Origin: Bacillota bacterium
GTDB lineage: Bacteria; Bacillota; Clostridia; TANB77; CAG-465
Direction: 5' to 3'
Length of the DNA: 64,000 nt
NCBI GenBank assembly: GCA_023460235.1
Contig: JAEWRE010000030.1
Coordinates: 1 to 64,000, forward strand
The stretch's first letter is position 1. Every line of letters starts with the position of its first letter. Made by a program: the position numbers and the translations under genes. Below are positions 18,997-26,430 of the stretch, piece by piece. Under the pieces are notes generated by a model. It did no database searches. It saw only the letters and a program-made list of their open reading frames with translations, and had not been told where the DNA came from.

Positions 18997-19000
18997 TAAA

Positions 19001-19393
19001 ATGGCAGCAAAGAAAAAAGTAGTAACAAAGAAAAAAGTTAAAAAGAACGTGTCAGCTGGTCAAGCACACATCCAATCTTCATTTAATAATACAATAGTTA
19101 CAATGACAGATACACAAGGTAATGTTTTATCTTGGGCTAGTGCTGGTGGACTTGGATTTAAAGGTTCAAGAAAAAATACTCCTTTTGCAGCTGGTCAAGC
19201 AGCAGAAACTGCAGCTAATGCAGCTAAAGAGCATGGATTAAAGAGTGTAGAAGTATACGTTAAAGGACCTGGTGCAGGTAGAGAAGCAGCTATAAGATCA
19301 CTTCAAGCTGCAGGTTTGGAAATAAACATGATTAAAGATGTAACTCCAATACCACATAATGGTTGTAGACCACCAAAAAGAAGAAGAATATAG
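19001..19393 (+). CDS. rpsK: ribosomal protein S11
   Basis: 130 residues. Lysine-rich start, then HIQSSFNNTIVTMTD, GFKGSRKNTPFAAG, KGPGAGREAAIRSL and the typical end PHNGCRPPKRRRI. It is a platform protein of the 30S subunit, 18 bp before rpsD. Confidence 0.98.
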   Translation: MAAKKKVVTKKKVKKNVSAGQAHIQSSFNNTIVTMTDTQGNVLSWASAGGLGFKGSRKNTPFAAGQAAETAANAAKEHGLKSVEVYVKGPGAGREAAIRSLQAAGLEINMIKDVTPIPHNGCRPPKRRRI

Positions 19394-19411
19394 TGGGGGT
19401 GTAAATATAAA

Positions 19412-20041
19412 ATGGCAAGATATACAGACGCAGTTTGCAAAAAGTGCAGAAGAGAAGGTATAAAACTTTTCTTAAAAGGTACTAGATGCAATTCAAATAA
19501 ATGTGCTATAGACAGAAGATCATATGCACCAGGACAACATGGGAAAAACAGAGTTAAATTATCTGAATATGGACTTCAATTAAGAGCAAAACAAAGAGCA
19601 AAGACTTTTTATAGAGTTTCTGAATCTCAATTTAGAAAATACTATAACGAAGCTTATAGAAGAAAAGGTGTTACATCTGATATGCTTTTCGAACAATTAG
19701 AATTAAGACTTGATAACGTTGCATATAGAATGGGAATCGGTTCTTCAAGAGCTGAATCAAGACAACTTGTAGGATATGAAATGGTGGAAGTTAATGGTAA
19801 AAAAGTAAATATACCTTCATACATATGCAAAGTTGGAGATGTAATAAAAGTTAGAGATGCTAAAAAAGATAACCAAACTATTAAAGTAGTTATGGAAGCT
19901 AACAAATTAAAAGCAGTACCATCATGGTTAGAGATGGATAAAGAAAAAATGGAAGCAAAAGTATTAAGAAGACCAACTAGAGAAGATGTTGATCTTGAAG
20001 TTCAAGAGAGCCTAATAGTTGAGTTATACTCTAAGAACTAA
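19412..20041 (+). CDS. rpsD: ribosomal protein S4, zinc-binding form
   Basis: 209 residues. The N-terminus has four cysteines (CKKCRREG ... C ... CAID) that form the Zn site of the C+ version. The S4 RNA-binding domain is central (QLELRLDNVAYRMGIGSSRAESRQLV). S4 nucleates 30S assembly and often represses its own operon. No leader pseudoknot was identified by eye. Confidence 0.98.
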   Translation: MARYTDAVCKKCRREGIKLFLKGTRCNSNKCAIDRRSYAPGQHGKNRVKLSEYGLQLRAKQRAKTFYRVSESQFRKYYNEAYRRKGVTSDMLFEQLELRLDNVAYRMGIGSSRAESRQLVGYEMVEVNGKKVNIPSYICKVGDVIKVRDAKKDNQTIKVVMEANKLKAVPSWLEMDKEKMEAKVLRRPTREDVDLEVQESLIVELYSKN

Positions 20042-20105
20042 TTAAAATCATTTAGTTAATAACGTATAATACGTGTAATCAGAGCGTATTAAAGGAGGAT
20101 AAAAA

Positions 20106-21050
20106 ATGATTGAAATGCAAAGACCAGAGATAAAATGTGTTGAAGTTGATGTTGATACATATTATGCTAGATTTGAAGTAGAACCTTTAGAAAGAGGTTT
20201 TGGAATTACTTTAGGTAATTCACTTAGAAGAATTTTACTTTCTTCTTTACCAGGATATGCAATAAGTACTATAAAAGTTGCTGGTGTAACTCATGAATTT
20301 TCAACAATTCCAGGAGTAACTGAAGATGTTACTGATATCGTTTTAAATTTAAAACAAGTATGTTTGAAATCAGATGATATGGATGAAAAGAAAATATCAA
20401 TAAAAGCAAAAGGACCTTGTGAAGTAAAAGCAGGGGATATAATAACTGATTCTACAATGAGCGTTGTAAATGAAGATTTACACATTGCTTATGTGGATGA
20501 AGGAACAGAACTTAATATTGAAATGACTGCTGTTAAAGGTAGAGGTTATACTCCAGGTGAAAGAAATAAAGAAACTAGTTCTATAGATGTACTTCCAATA
20601 GATTCAATATTTACTCCAGTTAAAAAAGTAAATTTTGAAGTTAACAAAACAAGAGTTGGACAAAATGCTGACTTTGATAGTTTAGTTATGGAAATATGGA
20701 CTAATGGAGTTATTGAACCATATCAAGCTTTAAGTATGGCAGCAAAAATATTAAATGAACATTTAGAAATGTTTATAGACTTATCTGAAATTGCTAAGAC
20801 AATGTCTATTATGTCTCAAAAAGAATTATCTATGAAAGATAAACTTTTAGAAACAGCTATAGAAGATCTTGAGCTTTCAGTAAGATCATATAACTGCTTA
20901 AAAAGAGCTGGTATTCATACTGTTGCTGATATAGTTAATAAATCAGAACAAGATATGATAAAAGTAAGAAATCTAGGTAAAAAATCTCTAGACGAAGTAA
21001 TAAACAAAATTGCAGAATTAGGTCTTGAATTTAAAAATAAAGAAGACTAA
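20106..21050 (+). CDS. rpoA: RNA polymerase alpha subunit
   Basis: 314 residues, AAAGGAGG before ATG. The N-terminal assembly domain includes RFEVEPLERGFGITLGNSLRR and GVTHEFSTIPGV. The C-terminal domain (~245-310) has ELSVRSYNCLKRAGI and VRNLGKKSLDEV for UP-element and activator contact. Intact and of normal length. Confidence 0.98.
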   Translation: MIEMQRPEIKCVEVDVDTYYARFEVEPLERGFGITLGNSLRRILLSSLPGYAISTIKVAGVTHEFSTIPGVTEDVTDIVLNLKQVCLKSDDMDEKKISIKAKGPCEVKAGDIITDSTMSVVNEDLHIAYVDEGTELNIEMTAVKGRGYTPGERNKETSSIDVLPIDSIFTPVKKVNFEVNKTRVGQNADFDSLVMEIWTNGVIEPYQALSMAAKILNEHLEMFIDLSEIAKTMSIMSQKELSMKDKLLETAIEDLELSVRSYNCLKRAGIHTVADIVNKSEQDMIKVRNLGKKSLDEVINKIAELGLEFKNKED

Positions 21051-21070
21051 GATATAAGGAGGATACAAAA

Positions 21071-21592
21071 ATGCCAGGTACAAGAAAACTTTCAAGAACA
21101 ACTTCTCATAGAATGTCAATGCTTAATAATTTAGTTTCATCTTTAATATTAAATGGGAAAATTGAAACTACTTTAGCACGTGCAAAAGAAGTTAAACCTC
21201 TTGTTGATAGTTTAATAAATTTAGCTATAAAAGAAAAAGATAACTTTGAAGTTAAAGAAAAAACTTTATCAAGAGTAAAGAAAGATAAAAGTGGTAAAAC
21301 AGTAAAAGAAACTAAAACTTCTAAAAATGGAAACAAATATGAAGTAATAGTAAGAGAAGTAGTAAAAGAAAAAGTTAACGTAGATAAGCCATCAAAACTT
21401 AATGCAAGAAGAAAAATGTTTAATAGCATAAATAAAGTTAAAGATTTTAATGGTAATACAGTTGATTTAACTGAAAAATTATTCAATGAAATAGCACCAA
21501 AATATGAAGCAAAAGGCGGATATTCAAGAATTGTAAGACTTGTTGCTAGAAAAGGTGACGGAGCTGAAATGGCTATAGTTGAATTAATATAG
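21071..21592 (+). CDS. rplQ: ribosomal protein L17 with internal insertion
   Basis: 173 residues against ~115-130 in most bacteria. The N-terminal L17 core is clear (RKLSRTTSHRMSMLNNLVSSLI, TLARAKEVKPLVDSLI) and so is the C-terminal end (YSRIVRLVARKGDGAEMAIVEL). Between ~62 and ~125 lies an extra lysine-rich segment (KEKTLSRVKKDKSGKTVKE ... YEVIVREVVKEKVNV). The insertion is in frame and flanked by conserved blocks, so the protein should be functional. Last gene of the operon; a strong hairpin follows. Confidence 0.96.
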   Translation: MPGTRKLSRTTSHRMSMLNNLVSSLILNGKIETTLARAKEVKPLVDSLINLAIKEKDNFEVKEKTLSRVKKDKSGKTVKETKTSKNGNKYEVIVREVVKEKVNVDKPSKLNARRKMFNSINKVKDFNGNTVDLTEKLFNEIAPKYEAKGGYSRIVRLVARKGDGAEMAIVELI

Positions 21593-21603
21593 TAATATAT
21601 TAT

Positions 21604-21643
21604 AAATAATACAAAATATTTTAAATATTTTGTATTATTTTTT
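21604..21643 (+). terminator. terminator of the infA-rplQ operon
   Basis: A 17-base arm, AAATAATACAAAATATT, is perfectly repeated in inverse at 21624-21640, followed by a T run. Confidence 0.88.
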
Positions 21644-21652
21644 ATTAAATTG

Positions 21653-21681
21653 TTGACATAATAAAATAATTATGTTATAAT
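21653..21681 (+). promoter_or_regulatory. consensus promoter P1 of RNA locus
   Basis: Exact TTGACA (21653-21658), 17-base spacer, exact TATAAT (21676-21681), with no ordinary gene downstream for 740 bp on this strand. Confidence 0.85.
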
Positions 21682-21733
21682 ATATTCATGTAATAACACA
21701 AGTAATACCAGAAATTAATATGGAGGTAATGTT

Positions 21734-21784
21734 ATGCCAAGAGGACCGGATTTAGTAACTAAATTAGGAAAACACTTTTGCTAA
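21734..21784 (+). CDS. putative 16-residue microprotein 1
   Basis: MPRGPDLVTKLGKHFC, ATG 7 bases after GGAGG (21722-21726). Spacing is ideal and codon choice looks normal, but the length is too small for coding statistics. It could be a real peptide or a decoy formed by an RNA element. Confidence 0.35.
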   Translation: MPRGPDLVTKLGKHFC

Positions 21785-21858
21785 GATGCCAGTGCAGCGG
21801 CCATGTAATATTTATTTTATATGCTGATTGCGTAAAAACAATTTAAGGAGGATAATGT

Positions 21859-21921
21859 ATGAAAAACAAACATGGAACTACCAATCTTTCCCTATTGCAT
21901 AATAATAATAATATGAAATGA
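21859..21921 (+). CDS. putative 20-residue microprotein 2
   Basis: MKNKHGTTNLSLLHNNNNMK, 7 bases after AAGGAGG (21845-21851). An overlapping ATG at 21855 in another frame gives 15 residues, but only 3 bases separate it from the ribosome site. Confidence 0.33.
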   Translation: MKNKHGTTNLSLLHNNNNMK

Positions 21922-21954
21922 TTCAGCCCGGCGACCGGTAGGAGGTAAAAAATA

Positions 21955-21996
21955 ATGCGGAAAGCATTTACAAGCCTTAAGGAGCGTGCTCCTTAA
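21955..21996 (+). CDS. putative 13-residue microprotein 3
   Basis: MRKAFTSLKERAP, 8 bases after GGAGGT (21941-21946). Its last codons and stop are exactly the inverted repeat 21977-21996, so translation would unfold that hairpin, as in attenuator leaders. Confidence 0.33.
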   Translation: MRKAFTSLKERAP

Positions 21997-22010
21997 CTAT
22001 TCACTTTATA

Positions 22011-22057
22011 CTGGTAATAAAAAACCATCTTCCCCTCAAGAAGGTTTTATAACCCAG
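22011..22057 (+). terminator. end hairpin of RNA-1 with CCCCTC loop
   Basis: AAAACC-A-TCTT pairs with AAGA-A-GGTTTT around the loop CCCCTC (22032-22037), and the base extends with CTGG/CCAG. The following sequence is only weakly T-rich. Confidence 0.5.
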
Positions 22058-22060
22058 AAT

Positions 22061-22104
22061 CCAAATAAAAATCATGATGTAATTACATTATGATTTTTAT
22101 TTGG
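22061..22104. terminator. 44-bp near-perfect inverted repeat
   Basis: Two 22-base arms meet with no loop and differ only by one G-T pair. The T tract is inside the right arm. It may end RNA-1 or insulate it from P2, which starts 32 bp further. Confidence 0.5.
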
Positions 22105-22135
22105 GTAAATTATAAAAAAAAATTTCAAAAAACAG

Positions 22136-22164
22136 TTGACATAACAAAAAACGTGTGTTATAAT
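22136..22164 (+). promoter_or_regulatory. consensus promoter P2 of RNA locus
   Basis: Exact TTGACA (22136-22141), 17-base spacer, exact TATAAT (22159-22164). Confidence 0.85.
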
Positions 22165-22299
22165 AATGGCATATTTAAGTTTTGAGTTTTATATTAATAT
22201 ATTAATTTTTAGGTGCTTAGCACCATTTAGTGTAGTTATTTGAGAAATATAGTATTTTAGTTGTTTTGTAAGTTATGGTATAACCTTATATACATTATG

Positions 22300-22379
22300 T
22301 ATTATATAACCCCTCATATACTATATAATGTTTATATAAGTTTATATATAGAGCTCCCCTCTATTATATAACCCCTCAT
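22300..22379 (+). repeat. 18-bp direct repeat carrying CCCCTC
   Basis: TATTATATAACCCCTCAT occurs exactly at 22300-22317 and 22362-22379, 62 bp apart, inside RNA-2. Confidence 0.9.
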
Positions 22380-22410
22380 TTATTTTTTTTGTTGAAAACC
22401 CCTTTCATCA

Positions 22411-22444
22411 GAACAAGATACCTAATATTTTAGGTATCTTGTTC
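22411..22444. terminator. hairpin overlapping the end of tmcAL
   Basis: GAACAAGATACCTAA and its exact inverse at 22430-22444. It includes the tmcAL stop codon and may serve both convergent transcripts, though T tracts are weak on both sides. Confidence 0.6.
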
Positions 22445-23662
22445 GTTTATGTTCAAATTATTCTTAAAGTCAAAATTTAAATTCTTATTTGAGATTATAC
22501 TGTGAATATTACTACTTTTAATATCAATATTTATCATTCCTAATGTGTCTTCATCTAGTTTTTTAATAAATTTATCATTAATAGATGTTAATAAAGGAAT
22601 ATTAGAAGTTTTTGATATTTTTGATATTATTTTTTTTCCGTTTTCATTCATAGCTAATACATGTGCATAAGTTAGATTGCCTAAAATACATTTATTAAAT
22701 GTATCCTTTTTTATATCTAAGATGATATTAACTAATGCTCTTCTAATCTTTGTTTCAACATATCTTTTTGATTTTATGTTTGAAACTAGTTCTTCATAAT
22801 TTTTAGAATGTATATTTGCATCTATAATTTTATTTTCTAAACCTTCAGTTACTCCATTTATTTCTTTAATTTCTTCTTTACTCATAGTTGCTATTTTGTA
22901 TCTTAATATTTGATAAAAATCTTGGTTTAAACAGATATTTGAATTTATTAATTTGTCATACATTTCTTCTGGTATATATTCTTTTACTCTTTCTATTTCA
23001 TTTGATTTTAATAAGTTGCGTATTGCAGTAGCTGATGCTATCTTTTTATCGTTATCAACTTCTGTATCACTATGATTTGCTGTATCTCTATATAACACAT
23101 ACGGCTCTATATTGCTATTTAACTTATATAAAGCTTTAATATATTCTATACCAAGTATGTTATTTGGTTTTGAAAGTATTTCAGCATAGTTTATATCAGT
23201 TTCCTTTGGCAAGTATTTTGATATTGCAATTTGTCTTGCTGCAGCAAAAGTTATACCCTCCTTTAATTCTTTTTTTATATCGGCATATATATCGTTTTCA
23301 TTCTCTAAGATAATTTTAGAAATAGCCTTTATGTTAGTTATTTCTTTTTCTTCAGCTCCAAAACATATTGAATCAACAATCCCTAGACTATTTAATAAGT
23401 TAACAGCTCCATATGCAAAATATTCGGCACTTGATGTTGCATAAATTGTAGGTAATTCTAATACTAAATCTATCCCATATTTTGTTACTATTTTTGCACG
23501 TTCAAATTTATTTACTACTGCAATGTTACCTGTTTGCGTAAAGTTACCAGACATCACTAATACTGTGTAATCTGCACCTGTTATTTCTTTAGCTCTCTTA
23601 ATATGATATATATGACCATTATGAAATGGATTATATTCTGCAATTATTCCTAATACTTTCAT
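22430..23662 (-). CDS. tmcAL: tRNA(Met) cytidine acetate ligase
   Basis: 410 residues; AAAGGAG 6 bases before ATG. The nucleotidyltransferase N-terminus has GIIAEYNPFHNGHIYHI (HxGH-type ATP site), VVMSGNF-like VLVMSGNFTQTG and DLVLELPTIYATSSAEYFA, all marks of the YlbM/TmcAL family. The enzyme uses acetate and ATP to form ac4C34 in elongator tRNA-Met in Firmicutes. Single gene, convergent with RNA-2. Confidence 0.93.
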   Translation of the reverse strand: MKVLGIIAEYNPFHNGHIYHIKRAKEITGADYTVLVMSGNFTQTGNIAVVNKFERAKIVTKYGIDLVLELPTIYATSSAEYFAYGAVNLLNSLGIVDSICFGAEEKEITNIKAISKIILENENDIYADIKKELKEGITFAAARQIAISKYLPKETDINYAEILSKPNNILGIEYIKALYKLNSNIEPYVLYRDTANHSDTEVDNDKKIASATAIRNLLKSNEIERVKEYIPEEMYDKLINSNICLNQDFYQILRYKIATMSKEEIKEINGVTEGLENKIIDANIHSKNYEELVSNIKSKRYVETKIRRALVNIILDIKKDTFNKCILGNLTYAHVLAMNENGKKIISKISKTSNIPLLTSINDKFIKKLDEDTLGMINIDIKSSNIHSIISNKNLNFDFKNNLNINEQDT

Positions 23663-23762
23663 ATAACGCTCCTTTACTTGTATTTTAAGTGTGTTTATGT
23701 TATTATTATATATACAAGTTTAACATAGAAATTTTTAAAATTCAAGCGAAGGAGATTAATTC

Positions 23763-24215
23763 ATGGGCGATGAAATTAAAAAAGTGAAATTGTATACAGA
23801 TGGTGCATGTAGTGGAAATCCAGGACCTGGGGGGTATGGAGCCATATTAATATATAAAGGGATTGAAAAAGAAATATCTGATTATGAGATAAGTACTACT
23901 AATAACAGGATGGAAATTATGGCAGTTATAAAAGGTCTTGAATTGTTAAAAGAATCTTGTGAAGTAACAGTATATAGTGATAGTGCATATGTGGTAAACA
24001 CTATAGATAAAGGTTGGATATATTCCTGGAAGAAAAATAACTGGATAAAAGCTGATAAAGCTAAAGTAAAGAATATAGAACTATGGGAGAGAATGCTTGA
24101 GTTACTTAATATGCATAAAGTAAAATTTGTAAAAGTAAAAGGGCACAGTGATAACGAATACAACAATAGATGTGATGAGCTAGCAGTAGCTGCAAGGAAT
24201 AAAGTTAAACTATAA
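23763..24215 (+). CDS. rnhA: ribonuclease HI
   Basis: 150 residues. Catalytic acids are in TDGACSGNPGPGG (Asp), NNRMEIMAVIKGL (Glu), SDSAYVVNTI (Asp) and NNRCDELA (Asp), with KGHSDNEYN nearby. It degrades RNA in RNA-DNA hybrids. AAGGAG before ATG. Divergent from tmcAL, upstream of spoIIM. Confidence 0.96.
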   Translation: MGDEIKKVKLYTDGACSGNPGPGGYGAILIYKGIEKEISDYEISTTNNRMEIMAVIKGLELLKESCEVTVYSDSAYVVNTIDKGWIYSWKKNNWIKADKAKVKNIELWERMLELLNMHKVKFVKVKGHSDNEYNNRCDELAVAARNKVKL

Positions 24216-24277
24216 TTCATTTTATATCATCATAAACATAGTGTGCAGGACATACAATGTTATATGGTGATTTTTAA

Positions 24278-24889
24278 ATGAGAAAATATATAACTGAATA
24301 TGTAGAAAAAAATATAAAAGGATTATCTATAATTTTAATGTGTTTAATAGCAGGTATTTTCATTGGAATATTTGCTTTTCAATTTTTAGAACAATCTATC
24401 AAAAATGATATAATTTCAGCAATGAAAAGTACACTAGATTCAACCAAACAAAATAATTTTGAAGGGATTAATGTTATAAAAAATGGCATAGTTTCTAATA
24501 GTATAATAACAGGAATAATATATGTTAGTGCAATAACGCTTGTTGCTCCTTTTATAGTATGCATGCTTAATGTATTTAAAGGGTTTTCTATTGGTATTTA
24601 TGTTTGTACAATGATAAATATATTTGGGCTTGGTAAAGGACTACTTTGCATATTACTTATTGTAGTAATACCAAGTATTATGTATATACCATCATTTATA
24701 TACTTGTGTATTAATTCTATTAACTTTCATTACGCTATTATAGAAGAAAATAATAAGTCAAGTAAAATAGGATTACTTATTAAAGAATCATATATGATTT
24801 TAATAGGTTTTTCTGTCATGTTTTTAGCAGTTATACTTGAACAATTTTTAAGTAATGTTGTAGTTTCTATATATAAAAGTTTAAGCTAA
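24278..24889 (+). CDS. spoIIM: stage II sporulation protein M
   Basis: 203 residues with about five membrane helices. The SpoIIM family look is clear: an N-terminal helix, an outside loop (KSTLDSTKQNN), then NVFKGFSIGIYVCTMINIFGLGKG. SpoIIM recruits SpoIIP and SpoIID for septal peptidoglycan hydrolysis during engulfment. The order spoIIM-xerD matches the neighbourhood in other Firmicutes. The ribosome site is weak (GGTGATTTTTAAATG). Confidence 0.9.
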   Translation: MRKYITEYVEKNIKGLSIILMCLIAGIFIGIFAFQFLEQSIKNDIISAMKSTLDSTKQNNFEGINVIKNGIVSNSIITGIIYVSAITLVAPFIVCMLNVFKGFSIGIYVCTMINIFGLGKGLLCILLIVVIPSIMYIPSFIYLCINSINFHYAIIEENNKSSKIGLLIKESYMILIGFSVMFLAVILEQFLSNVVVSIYKSLS

Positions 24890-24997
24890 AGTATAGTTAT
24901 GAAAAATTAATAAAAACATTACATAATTTTTGTGAAAATGCTTGCAAATTTATATAAAATAGTGTAAAATATGATTACGAACGGAGGATCATTAACT

Positions 24998-25876
24998 ATG
25001 AAAGTGATTATAGATGAATTCATTGATGGTTTAAAAGCAAGACAAGCATCACAAAATACTCTTGCATCATACGAAAGAGACGTTATCCAATTTAATAATT
25101 ATTTTGAGGCACAAGGAAAGAAAATTTTTGATTTAACAAGAGATGATATGCAAGAATATATTAACCATTTACTTGCTGATGGAAAATCAAATTCTACAAT
25201 TTCAAGAAGTACAGCTTCAATCAAAGCTTTATATAGATATTTAGTTAGCAAAAGATTATCAGAAGAAAATATCGCTGATAATGTAGAGGCACCAAAAGTA
25301 GATAGAAAAGAGCCTATGATATTAACTTCTAAGGAAATCGAAATGCTACTTGAACAACCTGATTTAACAGAACTAAAGGGTCAAAGAGATAAAGCTATGC
25401 TTGAAGTTCTTTATGCAACAGGAATAAGGGTTACAGAATTAATTTCATTACGTTTAGAAGACATTAATTTAACTAACGGTTATATTAAGGTAAAGAAAAA
25501 AAATAGTGAAAGACATATTCCAATTGGAAACTATTGTTTAAAATCTTTAAAAGAATACATAAACAAAGTAAGACCATTATTAATTAGAACAGAAGAAGAA
25601 AAGACACTATTTATAAATACAAATGGTCAAAAAATGACAAGACAAGGATATTGGAAAATCTTAAAGCAATACAAAGATCAAGCTAAAATAGACAAAGAGA
25701 TAACTCCACATACAATAAGACATTCTTTTGCAGTACATATGCTTCAAAATGGAGCTGAATTAAAGACTGTACAAGAATTATTAGGTCATACTGACGTAGC
25801 ATCTACTATGATGTATACACAAATGGCTAACTTGTCAACTAAAGATGATTATATGAATCATCACCCAAGAGCGTAA
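24998..25876 (+). CDS. xerD: site-specific tyrosine recombinase XerD
   Basis: 292 residues from ATG 24998, 10 bases after CGGAGG; an in-frame ATG at 24971 lies upstream of that site and is rejected. N-terminal SAM-like DNA-binding domain (residues ~1-90). The catalytic domain has ATGIRVTELISLRLEDI (Arg), Lys in VKKKNSERHIPI, HTIRHSFAVHML (H-x2-R), LLGH and the nucleophile Tyr in STMMYTQMA. It resolves chromosome dimers at dif with XerC. A terminator follows. Confidence 0.93.
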   Translation: MKVIIDEFIDGLKARQASQNTLASYERDVIQFNNYFEAQGKKIFDLTRDDMQEYINHLLADGKSNSTISRSTASIKALYRYLVSKRLSEENIADNVEAPKVDRKEPMILTSKEIEMLLEQPDLTELKGQRDKAMLEVLYATGIRVTELISLRLEDINLTNGYIKVKKKNSERHIPIGNYCLKSLKEYINKVRPLLIRTEEEKTLFINTNGQKMTRQGYWKILKQYKDQAKIDKEITPHTIRHSFAVHMLQNGAELKTVQELLGHTDVASTMMYTQMANLSTKDDYMNHHPRA

Positions 25877-25885
25877 TATATAATA

Positions 25886-25931
25886 AAATTAAAGCAATAT
25901 CACAAATATATATGATATTGCTTTAATTTCA
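25886..25931 (+). terminator. intrinsic terminator of xerD
   Basis: TTAAAGCAATATCA pairs with TGATATTGCTTTAA; T-rich after. Confidence 0.82.
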
Positions 25932-25945
25932 GTAAGGAGCAAATT

Positions 25946-26338
25946 ATGAATAAATATAAATATATTATATTAATGAGTATATTGATAATTACAGTAACAA
26001 TAGCTATAATATTTATTAATTTAAAGAGTAATGTATTTGAAGGAAAAATAATACAAACCGAAAATAAATTTTCTTTAGAATATTCATTTTTTAATAAAAC
26101 AATATTTCATACTATGAGTATAAAAGAGGGTATGTCCGTATCTGTTAAAATTGAAAATACTTCAGGCAATATAGATGTAATTATAGTTGATAGTAATGAT
26201 AATGAAATTTATAGGGGAAATAAAATAGATAAAGAAAATAGTTTTTATATAAATATAAAAGAAACAGGAAATTATACTTTTAAAGTAAAAGGAAATAGGG
26301 CAAAAGGTAGTGTTAAATTTGATATAATTGAATTTTAA
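25946..26338 (+). CDS. small exported beta-rich protein, unknown
   Basis: 130 residues, AAGGAG before ATG. N-terminal hydrophobic helix (YIILMSILIITVTIAIIFI), then ~100 residues of strands (VSVKIENTSGNIDVIIVDS, GNYTFKVKGNRAKGSVKF), similar in look to bacterial pre-peptidase/beta-sandwich domains. Probably anchored outside the membrane. Not recognised. Confidence 0.68.
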   Translation: MNKYKYIILMSILIITVTIAIIFINLKSNVFEGKIIQTENKFSLEYSFFNKTIFHTMSIKEGMSVSVKIENTSGNIDVIIVDSNDNEIYRGNKIDKENSFYINIKETGNYTFKVKGNRAKGSVKFDIIEF

Positions 26339-26430
26339 AATTAATATAGTTGAAAAATAATAAATATTAAGATATAATAAAGCGATATAATAATAATTAT
26401 TTTAATTTAATAAAATAAAGGAGTGAATAT

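Larger units (their letters stand above)
21688..22057 (+). ncRNA. candidate structured RNA or multi-microprotein transcript (RNA-1)
   Basis: About 370 bases from P1 to a long hairpin at 22011-22057. The segment is less AT-rich than its flanks, and I could not match it by eye to tmRNA, 6S, SRP or RNase P RNA. Visible structure: CCGG-CGA-CCGG at 21929-21939; an exact inverted repeat TTAAGGAGC-GT-GCTCCTTAA at 21977-21996; a final stem with CCCCTC in its loop. Three AGGAGG sequences each lead a mini-ORF (16, 20 and 13 codons). It could be a leader-like regulatory RNA, a small-protein operon, or a known Firmicute RNA class that I cannot identify without a covariance search. Confidence 0.6.
22171..22444 (+). 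ncRNA. candidate C-rich-loop small RNA (RNA-2)
   Basis: No open frame with a ribosome site lies between P2 and the end of the convergent tmcAL gene. The sequence is AT-rich except for four C runs: CCCCTC at 22310, 22356 and 22372 and CCCCTTTC at 22399. Loop placement: ATTATATA/TATATAAT closes on the first, TAGAG/CTCTA on the second, TGAAA/TTTCA on the fourth. The GGTGC-TTA-GCACC hairpin (22212-22224) may shield the 5' end. C-rich loops that pair with Shine-Dalgarno sequences are known in Firmicute regulators such as RsaE/RoxS; function here is inference. The transcript probably stops at T8 (22383-22390) or at the hairpin 22411-22444. Confidence 0.55.

Noticed and set aside
21855..21902. Alternative 15-codon frame overlapping microprotein 2
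   Set aside because: Only three bases separate its ATG from AAGGAGG, much less favourable than the ATG at 21859.
21688..22057. RNA-1 as tmRNA, SRP RNA or RNase P RNA
   Set aside because: None of the landmark segments is present: no tmRNA tag or TTCGAACCC end, no GGAAGGAAGCAGCC-type SRP motif, no RNase P core.
21688..22057. RNA-1 as a T-box leader
   Set aside because: No GGTGG-type T-box antiterminator sequence and no aminoacyl-tRNA synthetase or transporter gene downstream.
22300..22379. CRISPR array suggested by the repeated CCCCTCAT units
   Set aside because: Only two exact copies, no regular spacers and no cas genes.
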